A DNA stretch of 64,000 nucleotides from Alphaproteobacteria bacterium (GTDB lineage: Bacteria; Pseudomonadota; Alphaproteobacteria; CASFRQ01; SAAU01): contig SAAU01000008.1 of NCBI GenBank assembly GCA_009929265.1, positions 1 to 64,000 of the forward strand. The letters run 5' to 3'. A program made the translations under genes and the position numbers. This document shows, piece by piece, positions 36,399 through 45,561 of the stretch. The notes under the pieces are model-generated. The model was given only the letters and a program-made list of their open reading frames with translations. It did no database searches and was not told where the DNA came from. Numbering within the stretch: position 1 is the first letter of the stretch; every line of letters starts with the position of its first letter.

Positions 36399-37615
36399 TG
36401 AATAATCCTTCCAAAAAATCCTGTTTTTTTAAGCGTTTTTATCTTTTTTTGTGGGCCTTTTGCTTCTGCATACTTTAATAATCCAATTCCCGCTGAGGCT
36501 GATTCCTTTAGAAAATCAGGCACGCCCTTTATCGATTCGGGTTTCCCCATGCGGATATAAGGCGTTAAAATATGCGTTGCTTTTTCCCGTAAGCCTCTGA
36601 GTTGACTAGCCCCTCCTGTTAAAACAATTCGGTGTGTTGCGGCTCGATATAAAACGAGAGCATCTAAACAATTTTTAACTGTTTCTAAGATTTCATCAAT
36701 TCTAGATTCAATAATTTCATTTAAATAGCTGCGCTTAATGGAATATTTTTCAAGGTTTTCATTGTCGCCTGTCACCGAAATTTCTAAGGTATCAATTCTG
36801 TCTTTTGAAATGGTAAAGGCTGAGCCTTCTTTCGTTTTAAGAAGTTCTGCTTTTTCAAAAGAGGTATGAAGACTTTGTGCAATATCCCGTGTAATCAAAT
36901 TTCCCCCTAAAGGAAGGGTCAATGCTTTGACCAACTGTCCATTTGAAAAAACGGCAATAGAGGTTGTTTCCGCCCCCATATCAATAAGAGTAGCGCCCAC
37001 TTGTTTTTCATCTTCACTTAAGCAAGAAAGGGCGGAAGCGTAAGCAGTTGCTTGTCTTAAATCAATATCCAATCTGCATTTTCCAAGGACCGTTTCAATA
37101 TTTTTCATTTGATTTCTTGGAAAGGACAAAACATGAAGTTTAACCCCAAGCGTTTTTCCAAGCTGTCCTCTTGGATCTTTTCCAACATCTTCCCCATTAA
37201 CAAGATAAGCCAAAGGCATTTGCAAAATAACATCTTCATCATAAAGATTTATTTTCTGTAAAGTCTTGTCAATGAGCTTTCGAATGAGAGCCGAAGAAAT
37301 AGGATAGTCTTCTTCAAGAGGAATTTCCGAATCGATAAGTCTGGAATTTAAAAGGGAAGAAGAAATATTTACAACAACAGAAGAGATATGCAACTTTGCT
37401 GTTTTTTCCGCCATTAAGACGGCTTCTTGAATCGACTCGACAGCTTCTTGAATGTTGACAATCATCCCCTTTTGAATGCCTTTAGATTTTTTAATGCCAT
37501 AGCCCAGCACTTCCAACGAAGAACTTTTTTGCTCTTTCGTTGCAATAAAACATCGAATCGTGCTTGAACCGATATCTAAAGAAGTAATGTATCCCTTTTT
37601 CCTAAAATCAGGCAT
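36377..37615 (-). CDS. ftsA: Cell division protein FtsA
   Basis: FtsA is an actin-like ATPase that tethers FtsZ to the membrane. The 412-residue product (ATG at 37615, GGAG upstream) has YITSLDIGSSTIRCFIA, the actin phosphate-1 loop. It also has GATLIDMGAETTSIAV and IVLTGGASQLRG. The last residues, GFFGRIIQWLIQNF, form the amphipathic membrane-targeting helix. Confidence 0.97.
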   Translation of the reverse strand: MPDFRKKGYITSLDIGSSTIRCFIATKEQKSSSLEVLGYGIKKSKGIQKGMIVNIQEAVESIQEAVLMAEKTAKLHISSVVVNISSSLLNSRLIDSEIPLEEDYPISSALIRKLIDKTLQKINLYDEDVILQMPLAYLVNGEDVGKDPRGQLGKTLGVKLHVLSFPRNQMKNIETVLGKCRLDIDLRQATAYASALSCLSEDEKQVGATLIDMGAETTSIAVFSNGQLVKALTLPLGGNLITRDIAQSLHTSFEKAELLKTKEGSAFTISKDRIDTLEISVTGDNENLEKYSIKRSYLNEIIESRIDEILETVKNCLDALVLYRAATHRIVLTGGASQLRGLREKATHILTPYIRMGKPESIKGVPDFLKESASAGIGLLKYAEAKGPQKKIKTLKKTGFFGRIIQWLIQNF

Positions 37616-38453
37616 TCCGCTCTCCAACTAATTGTTCGGGCGTGATTTTATCATTTTTCAAAGGTTTCTTTTTTCCGCCTTTAACAATCAATCTATCTTT
37701 TAGACGTAAATCAATTTCGGAAAGATTTTTTTCCAAAATTTTTTGTTCTTTATTAAGTTTATCGAGTCTTTGAAGCGCCTCTTTTTCAGATCCCTCAGGG
37801 AGCAGAAGCGTCAGCCCATAATCTAAGTCATCCAAAATGATATTCCAGCGTCTGTCTCCGATGCGTTTAAGGCTTTTTACGCGATTGTTAAGTTCGGGAT
37901 AATCTTCCAATAAGGAAATGAGAGCTGGCGCTGTTTTAGCAGACCCTTGCCCTATGACAATCGGAAAGTTTTCCAAGCCTTGAACACTTGTCTCAATAAG
38001 GTTTCCTTTGTCATCTAAAGGGATATGAATACTTTTTTCCTGATAAAGAGCAATCGGAGTTTTTTCTGTTAAAAAAATATAAAGAGAACTGGGTAAATAG
38101 CGTTCGATTCGTGCCGATTCAACCCAAGGCAATAGTTCCAAATTTTCTTTAATTCTTTCTAAATCAATTGCCATAATGGGCATATTTTCACGCACCGAAA
38201 GAGCCAAATGAATATCATTGACACGGGTGCGAACACGCCCTTCAATAAAGACTTTTTTCAAAGAAAGCCCCGCATCAGCAGAAGCTTTTTGTGTCTTAAG
38301 CTTTAATCTATCCCACTCATTTAGGAAAGAGCCTGTTTGAATAAACCAGGTCAAGCCGCCGGCAAGAAGGGTGAAAAATAAAAACAAAAAGACAGCAAAA
38401 AACCTTGAAAAAAAGTTTTTAAAACGAGTTAGAAATGAATCAAAAAAATGCAT
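37608..38453 (-). CDS. ftsQ: Cell division protein FtsQ
   Basis: FtsQ links early and late division proteins in the inner membrane. The 281-residue product has a short basic cytoplasmic start and one membrane helix (FFAVFLFLFFTLLAGGLTWF). A periplasmic POTRA domain starts at VFIEGRVRTRVNDIHLAL, and LELLPWVESARIERYLPSSL is the FtsQ-type strand. Translation starts in a TAATG overlap with murB; the frame is open two codons further, where only a TTG is found. Confidence 0.93.
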   Translation of the reverse strand: MHFFDSFLTRFKNFFSRFFAVFLFLFFTLLAGGLTWFIQTGSFLNEWDRLKLKTQKASADAGLSLKKVFIEGRVRTRVNDIHLALSVRENMPIMAIDLERIKENLELLPWVESARIERYLPSSLYIFLTEKTPIALYQEKSIHIPLDDKGNLIETSVQGLENFPIVIGQGSAKTAPALISLLEDYPELNNRVKSLKRIGDRRWNIILDDLDYGLTLLLPEGSEKEALQRLDKLNKEQKILEKNLSEIDLRLKDRLIVKGGKKKPLKNDKITPEQLVGERNA

Positions 38454-39394
38454 TAACAACTTTCTCCTTCTTTTAATCTGGGAATACCGATTCGCTTAAC
38501 TTCCCATTCTAGATTGATACCACATTCTTTAAAGACCCGCTTACGAATCTCTTCTCCCAAAGCTTCTATATCCGAAGAAGTCGCTTTTCCTGTATTGATA
38601 AGAAAATTGCAGTGCTTCTCAGAAACTTGCGCCCCTCCGATTTTAAGTCCTCGGCAATGGGCTTTTTCAATTAAACGCCAAGCCTGTAAGCCCTCAGGAT
38701 TTTTAAAAGTTGAGCCGCAGGTTTTAACTCCAAAAGGTTGATTTTTTTCGCGTTGTTCTTTATAGGAACACATCGTTTTTTGGATTTCTTCTGGATCTGA
38801 AGGCGTCCCTTTGAAAGTTGCGCCCAAAAATATCCAATCTTTAGGAAGAAGCGTTTCTCTATATCTAAAGAATTCCTCATCAATAGGGATTGTTTGGATT
38901 TGTCCATTCGAATTGATAAGGCGGATAGATTGGAGAATATCTTTCATTTCTTTTTTATAAGCTCCGGCATTCATACGAATGGCTCCTCCGACGCTTCCAG
39001 GGATACCGCTTAAAAATTCAAAGCCAGAAAGTCCTGCTTTTTGGGCTATTTTTGAAAGCTCAATCAAAAGAAGAGAAGAGCCACAGGAAAGAGTATCGCC
39101 TTCAACAGTGCAAGTTGCAAAATTTTTGCCTAAATGAACAACAATTCCAGGAATCCCTCCATCTCGAATAATTAAATTTGATCCCGCCCCAATTAAGGTA
39201 ATAGGAATATTTAAATGTTGAGAAATAAGACATGCTAAATCATGCTCATCAGCAGGTTCAAAAAGAAGCTCTGCATTGCCGCCAACGTTAATCCATGTCA
39301 TTTTAGCCAAGGGGGCATTTTCAATCACTTTCCCTCTTAAAAGAGGCAACCTTTCAGAAAGAAAAGACTTTTTTTGTTTAAATAAATGGAACAT
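38453..39394 (-). CDS. murB: UDP-N-acetylenolpyruvoylglucosamine reductase
   Basis: MurB reduces enolpyruvyl-UDP-GlcNAc to UDP-MurNAc with NADPH and FAD. I start at the ATG giving MFHLFKQKKSFL, 8 bases after murC and preceded by AGAGG; an open extension upstream lies in murC. FAD motifs PITLIGAGSNLIIRDGG and SGIPGSVGGAIRMNAGAY are present, with GSTFKNP containing the catalytic Ser and QVSEKHCNFLIN near the end. The 313-residue product is the short (type II-like) form. Confidence 0.96.
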   Translation of the reverse strand: MFHLFKQKKSFLSERLPLLRGKVIENAPLAKMTWINVGGNAELLFEPADEHDLACLISQHLNIPITLIGAGSNLIIRDGGIPGIVVHLGKNFATCTVEGDTLSCGSSLLLIELSKIAQKAGLSGFEFLSGIPGSVGGAIRMNAGAYKKEMKDILQSIRLINSNGQIQTIPIDEEFFRYRETLLPKDWIFLGATFKGTPSDPEEIQKTMCSYKEQREKNQPFGVKTCGSTFKNPEGLQAWRLIEKAHCRGLKIGGAQVSEKHCNFLINTGKATSSDIEALGEEIRKRVFKECGINLEWEVKRIGIPRLKEGESC

Positions 39395-39402
39395 TTTAAC
39401 CT

Positions 39403-40788
39403 CTAATTTTGTTGAACCAATTGATGGGCGTAATTCGAAATGCTTCCTGCGCCTAAACATAAAACAATATCGTCTGTTTTAACTTTTTGTAAAAGAATTT
39501 CTTTTAAGTTTTCAATCTTATCAAGAGGTTCAACAGACTTAAATCCAGATTTTTGAATTTCTCGACAAAGAAAGTTTTTATCAACGCCTAAAATAGGTTT
39601 TTCTCCTGCCGAATAAATATCTGTAATCATAACACAATCCGCTTCATTAAAACAAGTAGCAAAATCGCGAATCAATGTATAAACCCGCGTGTATCTGTGC
39701 GGTTGGAAAACGACATAAACTTTGCCTTTTGCAATGCTTTTAGCCGCTCTAATAACGGACTTTATTTCAACAGGGTGATGGGCGTAATCGTCATAAATCA
39801 TAGCTCCGCCCAAAAGACCTAATTGGGTAAAGCGTCTTTCAACACCTTTGAAGTTTGAAAGGCCTTCTTTAATTTTATCAGGGTCAATTTGAAGAAAAAG
39901 TCCCTGACAAAAAGCAGCCAAAGCATTTAAGACAGAATGCAGACCAAAAACCTGCAAAGTCATATCTGAGATAATTTTCCCTTCCTCTCGATTGAGGCGA
40001 ATATCAAATTTTTGCTGATTGTTTTCAAGGCGAAGATGAAGGGCTTGCACATCTGCCTTATCATCAAAGCCATAGGTTAAATGGCGGTTAAACGGAAGCG
40101 TTTTTGCCAAAGCACGGGTTTGAGGATGTTCATAACATAAGCTAACCGAACCATAAAAAGGAAGCTGATGGGCAAACTTTCTAAAACTTTTTAACATATT
40201 TTGAAAATCCCCATAATGATCAAGATGTTCTGGATCAATATTGGTGATAACGGCATTTGTGGTGGGAAGTTTTAAAAAAGTGCCATCAGATTCATCGGCC
40301 TCTACAATAATCCAACTTCCTTTTCCAACTTTCATATTGGAGTGGATATTATTTAGAATGCCTCCAATAATAAGATTTGGATCTTCTTTTGCAGCTTCTA
40401 ATACCGAGTAAATCATTCCCGTTGTTGTTGTCTTTCCATGGGTTCCAGCAATAGAAATGCAGTTATATTTTTTCATAATTTCGGCCAACATTTCCCCCCG
40501 ATGAAGGATAGGAAGCTTTTTGTTTTTAGCCTCCAAAAGTTCGGGATTGCCTTCTTTAATTGCCGTTGAAAAAACTAAAACTTTTGCGTTTTCAACGTTT
40601 TCTTTTTTATGCCCGATAAAGACAGAAATTCCAAGGTCTTGTAGCCTTTTTGTATTTGCGTTTTCAACATCATTAGATCCTTGAACATCAAAGCCGATTT
40701 CTTTCATAAATTCGGCCAGTCCGCTCATTCCGATGCCGCCTAATCCGACAAAGTGGACACATCCAATGCATTGAGCTAAATCAAACAT
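39403..40788 (-). CDS. murC: UDP-N-acetylmuramate--L-alanine ligase
   Basis: MurC adds L-alanine to UDP-MurNAc. The 461-residue product starts MFDLAQCIGCVHFVGLGGIGMSGLAE (the ATG at 40788 has AAGGAG at optimal spacing; another ATG two codons earlier is too close). The ATP loop is AGTHGKTTTTGM. DPEHLDHYGDF and IYDDYAHHPVEIK are ligase signatures. Confidence 0.97.
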   Translation of the reverse strand: MFDLAQCIGCVHFVGLGGIGMSGLAEFMKEIGFDVQGSNDVENANTKRLQDLGISVFIGHKKENVENAKVLVFSTAIKEGNPELLEAKNKKLPILHRGEMLAEIMKKYNCISIAGTHGKTTTTGMIYSVLEAAKEDPNLIIGGILNNIHSNMKVGKGSWIIVEADESDGTFLKLPTTNAVITNIDPEHLDHYGDFQNMLKSFRKFAHQLPFYGSVSLCYEHPQTRALAKTLPFNRHLTYGFDDKADVQALHLRLENNQQKFDIRLNREEGKIISDMTLQVFGLHSVLNALAAFCQGLFLQIDPDKIKEGLSNFKGVERRFTQLGLLGGAMIYDDYAHHPVEIKSVIRAAKSIAKGKVYVVFQPHRYTRVYTLIRDFATCFNEADCVMITDIYSAGEKPILGVDKNFLCREIQKSGFKSVEPLDKIENLKEILLQKVKTDDIVLCLGAGSISNYAHQLVQQN

Positions 40789-41873
40789 TAACATTTCTCC
40801 TTGAGATAAGTTTGAACTTTTTCAGCAAACTTTTTTGTTGCTGTTGTGTTGGCTTGTTTTAAAGCGCAAGCACTTGCTTTTTCGAGAAGCTCTGGGTGAT
40901 TAAAAAGTTCTAAAAGTCGATTTGAAAAGTCTTTTACAGTAAGATCTTTTTCATGAATAAGGTAGCCAGCCCCTGTTTCTGTGAAGTATCTAGCATTTTT
41001 GAATTGATGATTGTCAGCCGAAGTGGGTAGTGGGATTAAAATAGCCGGACGTCCCATGGCGAAAAGTTCTGTAATGGTCGAGGCTCCAGCGCGTCCAATA
41101 ACAAGATGAGCTTGTGCCAAAATCTCTGGCATATTTGAGAAGAAAGATTCACAAACAACTTTTTTAAATCCAGCATGTTCATAAAGCGTTTTTACTTTTT
41201 GCAACTCTTCTTTTCGAACTTGTTGCGTTAAGCAGATTTTAGATCGAAGCTCCTCTGGAAGGTTTAAAAGGGCTCTTGGCATAAATTCGCCAAAAATTTT
41301 TGCCCCTTGAGATCCCCCAAAGATAACCAAATTAAATTCTTCCTTAAAAGAGGGGTAGGGGGCAGGAAGCTTTTCTAAAATAGGAGCCCTCAAAGGCATT
41401 CCAATTTGAATAGTTTTGATTTTTTGAGGAATAAGTTCTGTTTTAGGAAAGCTTGTGGCAATAAAAGCAATGCGGTGAGCTAAAAAGCGATTAGATTTTC
41501 CAAGTAAAGCATTTTGTTCATGCAAAACAACAGGAATACAAAGAATTTGTGCCGCAACAACCGTTGGAATCGAAGCATATCCCCCAAACCCAATAACCAT
41601 AGCTGGCCGACGACGGATTAAAAGAAAAAGGGCTTGTAGGAGACCAATTCCAAGCTTAAAAGTCCCGACAATCTTTTGTAAAAAAGGCCCTGAAACAGTT
41701 TGTGCTCGAATGTGTTTTGTGGGAAGTTTTTCTTCAAAGTTTAATCCTCTTTTATCTGTGACGAAGAGAATATCAAACCCTTTTTTCAAAAGCTCTAAAG
41801 CTGTTGCTTCGGCTGGAAAAATATGCCCTCCAGAGCCTCCTGTTGTAATAATGATAAACGTATTCTTTTTCAT
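40788..41873 (-). CDS. murG: Undecaprenyl-PP-MurNAc-pentapeptide GlcNAc transferase
   Basis: MurG converts lipid I to lipid II on the cytoplasmic membrane face. I start at MKKNTFIIITTGGSGGHIFPA, which contains the glycine-rich G-loop. The frame is open for 31 more codons into ftsW, but those do not look like MurG. VIGFGGYASIPTV, VILHEQNALLGKSNR-type and VIGRAGASTITELFAMGRPAILIPLP (donor-binding region) are present. It has 361 residues. Confidence 0.96.
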   Translation of the reverse strand: MKKNTFIIITTGGSGGHIFPAEATALELLKKGFDILFVTDKRGLNFEEKLPTKHIRAQTVSGPFLQKIVGTFKLGIGLLQALFLLIRRRPAMVIGFGGYASIPTVVAAQILCIPVVLHEQNALLGKSNRFLAHRIAFIATSFPKTELIPQKIKTIQIGMPLRAPILEKLPAPYPSFKEEFNLVIFGGSQGAKIFGEFMPRALLNLPEELRSKICLTQQVRKEELQKVKTLYEHAGFKKVVCESFFSNMPEILAQAHLVIGRAGASTITELFAMGRPAILIPLPTSADNHQFKNARYFTETGAGYLIHEKDLTVKDFSNRLLELFNHPELLEKASACALKQANTTATKKFAEKVQTYLKEKC

Positions 41874-41877
41874 GGTT

Positions 41878-43002
41878 TTATTCTCCTGTTTGAGATAAAT
41901 GTGGTCGCGTAAGAGAGAGCAAAATTCCCATTGCAAAGGCAACAGAAACCAGGGAAGATCCTCCATAAGAAATAAACGGAAGTGTCATCCCTTTTGTAGG
42001 AATAAGGTGCATGCTCGAACTCATATTAATGATGCCTTGTACTCCAATTTGGGTTAAAATACCAGCAGAAACAAGAATACTGAAAAGATTATTTTCTTTT
42101 TTATTCAAGCTTAGGCCATGATAAATAATCAAAGCAAAAACAAAAATAACAAGACCACAAAGCAAAAATCCAAACTCTTCTGCGGCGGTGGCTAAAATAA
42201 AATCAGTGTGAGCATCAGGAAGATAGACTTTTGCCAACCCTTCTCCAGGGCCCGTTCCAAACCAACCTGCATTTTGAAAAGTAGCTAAAGCTTTATCGAC
42301 TTGATAAGAATCTCCTACTTGAGGGTTAAGGAAATTGTTGACCCGATAATGAATGTGCTCTAGCGAAAAATAGGCCCCTATAGCCGCCCCAATTCCTGCT
42401 AAACCCAGAAGGCTAAGAGCTTTGATGGAAATCCCAGATAAGAAAAATTGAACCCCTAAAATGGCTCCAAATGTGACAAGCATTCCAAAATCAGGTTGAT
42501 TCCAAAGAATAACGGCAATAAGGATAAATAAAACAGAGGAAATTATTTTTGCAGGAAAAGATTTAACAAGTTTTCCTGTTGCCAAAATCCAAGCACAAAC
42601 AACGGTAAAAAGAGGTTTTAAAAATTCGGAAGGTTGAAGTCCAAATCCTAAAAAAGAAACCCAGCGGTGGGCCCCTTTAATTTCGCTGCCTGAAAAAAGA
42701 GTGAAAATAAGCAGAACGAAGAAAACACAAAAAGCAATAACAGAAATGCGTCGAATGGTTTTTGGGGATAAAAAGGAAGTTCCAAGCATAATTCCAAGGG
42801 CTGGAAATAAAAAGAAGAGTTGTCTTTTAATAAAGTGATAGCTTTCGACATGGATTCTATCTGCCACAGAAGGAGAGGCCGAAAATGTCATAAAAACACC
42901 AAAGGCGACAAGGCTTAATGCTGAAAAAAGAAGAGTTCTATCAATGGTCCACCACCACGTGACGAACGCTTTTTTTAAACTAAAATAAAATTCTCGAAAC
43001 AT
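41878..43002 (-). CDS. ftsW: Septal peptidoglycan polymerase FtsW
   Basis: FtsW, a SEDS glycosyltransferase, makes septal glycan with FtsI. The 374-residue membrane protein has about nine to ten helices, the motif FFLFPALGIMLG, and the C-terminal signature PTKGMTLPFISYGGSSLV. The conserved PEFLKP-type region is QPSEFLKPLFTV. It directly follows mraY (8 bases); the murD gene that usually lies between them is missing. Confidence 0.96.
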   Translation of the reverse strand: MFREFYFSLKKAFVTWWWTIDRTLLFSALSLVAFGVFMTFSASPSVADRIHVESYHFIKRQLFFLFPALGIMLGTSFLSPKTIRRISVIAFCVFFVLLIFTLFSGSEIKGAHRWVSFLGFGLQPSEFLKPLFTVVCAWILATGKLVKSFPAKIISSVLFILIAVILWNQPDFGMLVTFGAILGVQFFLSGISIKALSLLGLAGIGAAIGAYFSLEHIHYRVNNFLNPQVGDSYQVDKALATFQNAGWFGTGPGEGLAKVYLPDAHTDFILATAAEEFGFLLCGLVIFVFALIIYHGLSLNKKENNLFSILVSAGILTQIGVQGIINMSSSMHLIPTKGMTLPFISYGGSSLVSVAFAMGILLSLTRPHLSQTGE

Positions 43003-43010
43003 AAAGCCCC

Positions 43011-44093
43011 CTAGCGAATTTTAAAGCTTGATAGTGCCAAAACAGCCAGTAAGATAGAAACAATCCAAAAACGGATAACAATGGTTGTTTCACTAAAGCC
43101 TTTCTTTTCAAAGTGATGATGAAGAGGGGCAATCAAGAACACCCGTTTGTTGAAATACCTTCTGGAATAAATTTGAATGATGTCCGAAAGGGCTTCAACA
43201 ATAAAAACCCCGCCTGAGATAGCCAAAACAAACTCAGACTTTGTCATAAGGCTTAAAAGACCAAGGGCGCCTCCCAAAGCAAGGGATCCTGTATCGCCCA
43301 TAAAAATTCTGGCAGGGGGAGCATTATACCACAAAAAGCCCAAAACCCCACCAACTAGCGTTGCTGAAAAAATAAGGAGTTCTCCCGTTCCTGCAATGTA
43401 GGGAATTTGTAAATAATTAGAAAGAATAACGTTTCCTGTTAAATAAGAAACAACCCCAAAGACAATCCCGTTTGTAATTAACGGGAAACTTACCAAGCCA
43501 TCCAATCCATCTGTAATATTGACCGCATTTGACGCCCCCACCATCACGAACAGGCCAAAGACAAAGTAAAAATAACCAATATTTAAGACAAAGTTTTTGA
43601 AAAACGGAAAATGAAGTTCAAATAAGGTCGCTTGAGAGCTTTCAATTTGGGTCAAAATAAAGAGGGACAAAACACTCACTAAGCCTTGAAGGGCAAATTT
43701 TCCTTTAACGCTCATCCCGTCTGAATTTTGATAGTAAATTTTTAAAAAATCATCCACAAACCCAATCATCCCAAAGGACGTCATACTTGCCAAGATAAGC
43801 TGGATATAGGGGTTTGTAATATCGGCCCATAAAAGAACCGAGAGGATGATGCTAAATAAAAGCAAAAGGCCCCCCATCGTTGGGGTTCCTTGTTTTTTTT
43901 CGTGATTGAGGTATTGACGGAGGGGTTGGCCTTTGCCTTGGATACGTTTTAGAAAAGCAATAAAGGGTTTGCCCAGAAAAAAATAAAGGAAAAAAGAGGT
44001 GAGAAACGCTCCGCCTGCGCGAAAAGTTAGATATTTGAACAGATTGAAAATCTGAAAGTGTTCGGCAAGGGGATATAAAAATAAATATAGCAT
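43011..44093 (-). CDS. mraY: Phospho-MurNAc-pentapeptide transferase MraY
   Basis: MraY makes lipid I from UDP-MurNAc-pentapeptide and undecaprenyl phosphate. The 360-residue membrane enzyme contains GTPTMGGLLLLFSI, GFVDDFLKIY, NAVNITDGLDGL with catalytic aspartates, and FMGDTGSLALGG. HHHFEKKGF near the end is the histidine motif. A 77-base gap separates it from murE. The murF gene normally placed there is absent. Confidence 0.97.
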   Translation of the reverse strand: MLYLFLYPLAEHFQIFNLFKYLTFRAGGAFLTSFFLYFFLGKPFIAFLKRIQGKGQPLRQYLNHEKKQGTPTMGGLLLLFSIILSVLLWADITNPYIQLILASMTSFGMIGFVDDFLKIYYQNSDGMSVKGKFALQGLVSVLSLFILTQIESSQATLFELHFPFFKNFVLNIGYFYFVFGLFVMVGASNAVNITDGLDGLVSFPLITNGIVFGVVSYLTGNVILSNYLQIPYIAGTGELLIFSATLVGGVLGFLWYNAPPARIFMGDTGSLALGGALGLLSLMTKSEFVLAISGGVFIVEALSDIIQIYSRRYFNKRVFLIAPLHHHFEKKGFSETTIVIRFWIVSILLAVLALSSFKIR

Positions 44094-44170
44094 TCTTTTT
44101 TGTCTCTTATTCCAATAAGGGTTTATAACTTGGCTTTAGAATAATACGAAATCGTAAATTCCTTCAAGTT

Positions 44171-45535
44171 TTATTTGTTTTTCGTTTCCTTTTTTTTCGA
44201 AAGGTTTTTCTTAAGGGAGCTCTTAGGGTTGCTCTTCGTTTTTGCAGCACTTTTGGAAGTACTTTTTGGGGCCGATAAGGAAAGCTCTTTTAGAAAGTCC
44301 AAAGCAACGGTTTTGTCATTGAACGGAATGATTTTTCCATTGATTTTTTGTCCTTCTTCATGACCTTTTCCAGCAATAACTAAAAGGTCACCTTTTTTAA
44401 GTTCCAAAATTGCGGTTTGAATGGCTTTTTTCCGGTCCCCGATTTCTGTTCCTTTTGGACAAGCTGCCATAATAGCTTTTCGAATAGGGGCGGCTTCTTC
44501 AAAGCGGGGATTGTCATCGGTCACAATTGCGTAATCGGCTAAATCATTTGCGATTTTTCCCATAAGAGGGCGCTTCGTGGTGTCTCTATTTCCGCCACAT
44601 CCAAAGACAACGCACAGCCTTTTTTCTGTAAGGGGACGGAGGGTTTTTAAGATATTTTCCAACGCGTCTGGGGTGTGGGCGTAATCAATTAAAATTCTGG
44701 CGCCTTCTTTCGTGCATCCGACAAGCTCTAAGCGTCCTGGAGGGCAAGAAAGACTTTCCAAAGAAAGAATGACGTCTTCTTTTTTTAAGCCAGATCCAAC
44801 GGCCATTCCAATGGCACATAAAAGATTCATTGCTTGGAAATCCCCCGTTAATCCAACATCAATAGAAAGGGGGGCGCCAAAAAGCTCTAACTCCAAGAGT
44901 TGCCCAAAGTTATGGTGCGTCTGCTTGATAAGTTTAAGTTCTTTGCCCTTTTTTCCATAAGAAAAAACCTGCAATCCTTGCTCTTTACAAACCTTTTTAA
45001 TTTTATCAAAAACAGGAATATCGGCGTTTAAAACGGCAATAGATTCTTTCGTTGTATAGTTTTTGAAAAGTAAGCATTTAGCCTTTAAATACTCATCCAT
45101 TGTTTTGTGATAGTCCAAATGATCTTGTGTCAAATTCGTAAAGCCGACGGCCTTAAATTTTAATCCATGAAGGCGGTCTTGATAAAGACCATGGCTGGAA
45201 GCTTCCAACGCAGCATGCGTAATGCCGTTTTTGAACAAGGCATTCAAGTCTTGATAAAGCTCTGCTGTGGACGGGGTGGTTAAGGTGCCTTCCTTTTCGA
45301 AAGATTCCGATTGCACGCCGATTGTTCCAATACTGGCGCCTTTAATTCCACACGCTTTCCAAATTTGATACATATAGTAGACGATAGAGGTTTTTCCATT
45401 TGTGCCTGTGACGGCGACAAGTGTTTGCGGAATTTTGTTTTTATAAATAAAGGCGGTTCCTCTGTTTTTCAAAAAATGATAAGCTTTAAGTCCTTTTTTA
45501 TGAAGGAGAGCGGAAACGGTTTCTTTTTCTGACAT
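44171..45535 (-). CDS. murE: UDP-MurNAc-tripeptide ligase MurE, N-terminal domain missing
   Basis: MurE adds the third amino acid to UDP-MurNAc-dipeptide. The ATP loop TGTNGKTS is at residues 43-50; in a normal MurE it lies near residue 110, after a UDP-binding N-terminal domain. Only 26 bases separate this gene from ftsI, so no upstream extension is possible. The central and C-terminal domains are complete: LTQDHLDYHKTM, LIDYAHTPDALEN, and TDDNPRFEE. The DNPR sequence is the meso-diaminopimelate specificity motif. A lysine/serine-rich tail of about 35 residues follows. Whether it works alone or with another protein is unknown. Confidence 0.9.
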   Translation of the reverse strand: MSEKETVSALLHKKGLKAYHFLKNRGTAFIYKNKIPQTLVAVTGTNGKTSIVYYMYQIWKACGIKGASIGTIGVQSESFEKEGTLTTPSTAELYQDLNALFKNGITHAALEASSHGLYQDRLHGLKFKAVGFTNLTQDHLDYHKTMDEYLKAKCLLFKNYTTKESIAVLNADIPVFDKIKKVCKEQGLQVFSYGKKGKELKLIKQTHHNFGQLLELELFGAPLSIDVGLTGDFQAMNLLCAIGMAVGSGLKKEDVILSLESLSCPPGRLELVGCTKEGARILIDYAHTPDALENILKTLRPLTEKRLCVVFGCGGNRDTTKRPLMGKIANDLADYAIVTDDNPRFEEAAPIRKAIMAACPKGTEIGDRKKAIQTAILELKKGDLLVIAGKGHEEGQKINGKIIPFNDKTVALDFLKELSLSAPKSTSKSAAKTKSNPKSSLKKNLSKKKETKNK

Positions 45536-45561
45536 TTTTATGCCTTCTTTCGATTTGTAAA

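Noticed and set aside
39395-39460. Longer N-terminus for MurB
   Set aside because: The added 22 residues are translated from within murC and do not resemble MurB; the ATG at 39394 has its own ribosome-binding site.
41874-41966. 31-residue N-terminal extension of MurG
   Set aside because: It overlaps ftsW and the extra residues are not MurG-like; MKKNTFIIITTGGSGGH is the normal start.
45536-45561. A frameshift hiding the MurE N-terminal domain upstream
   Set aside because: ftsI ends only 26 bases away, so there is no space for the missing 65-70 codons in any frame.
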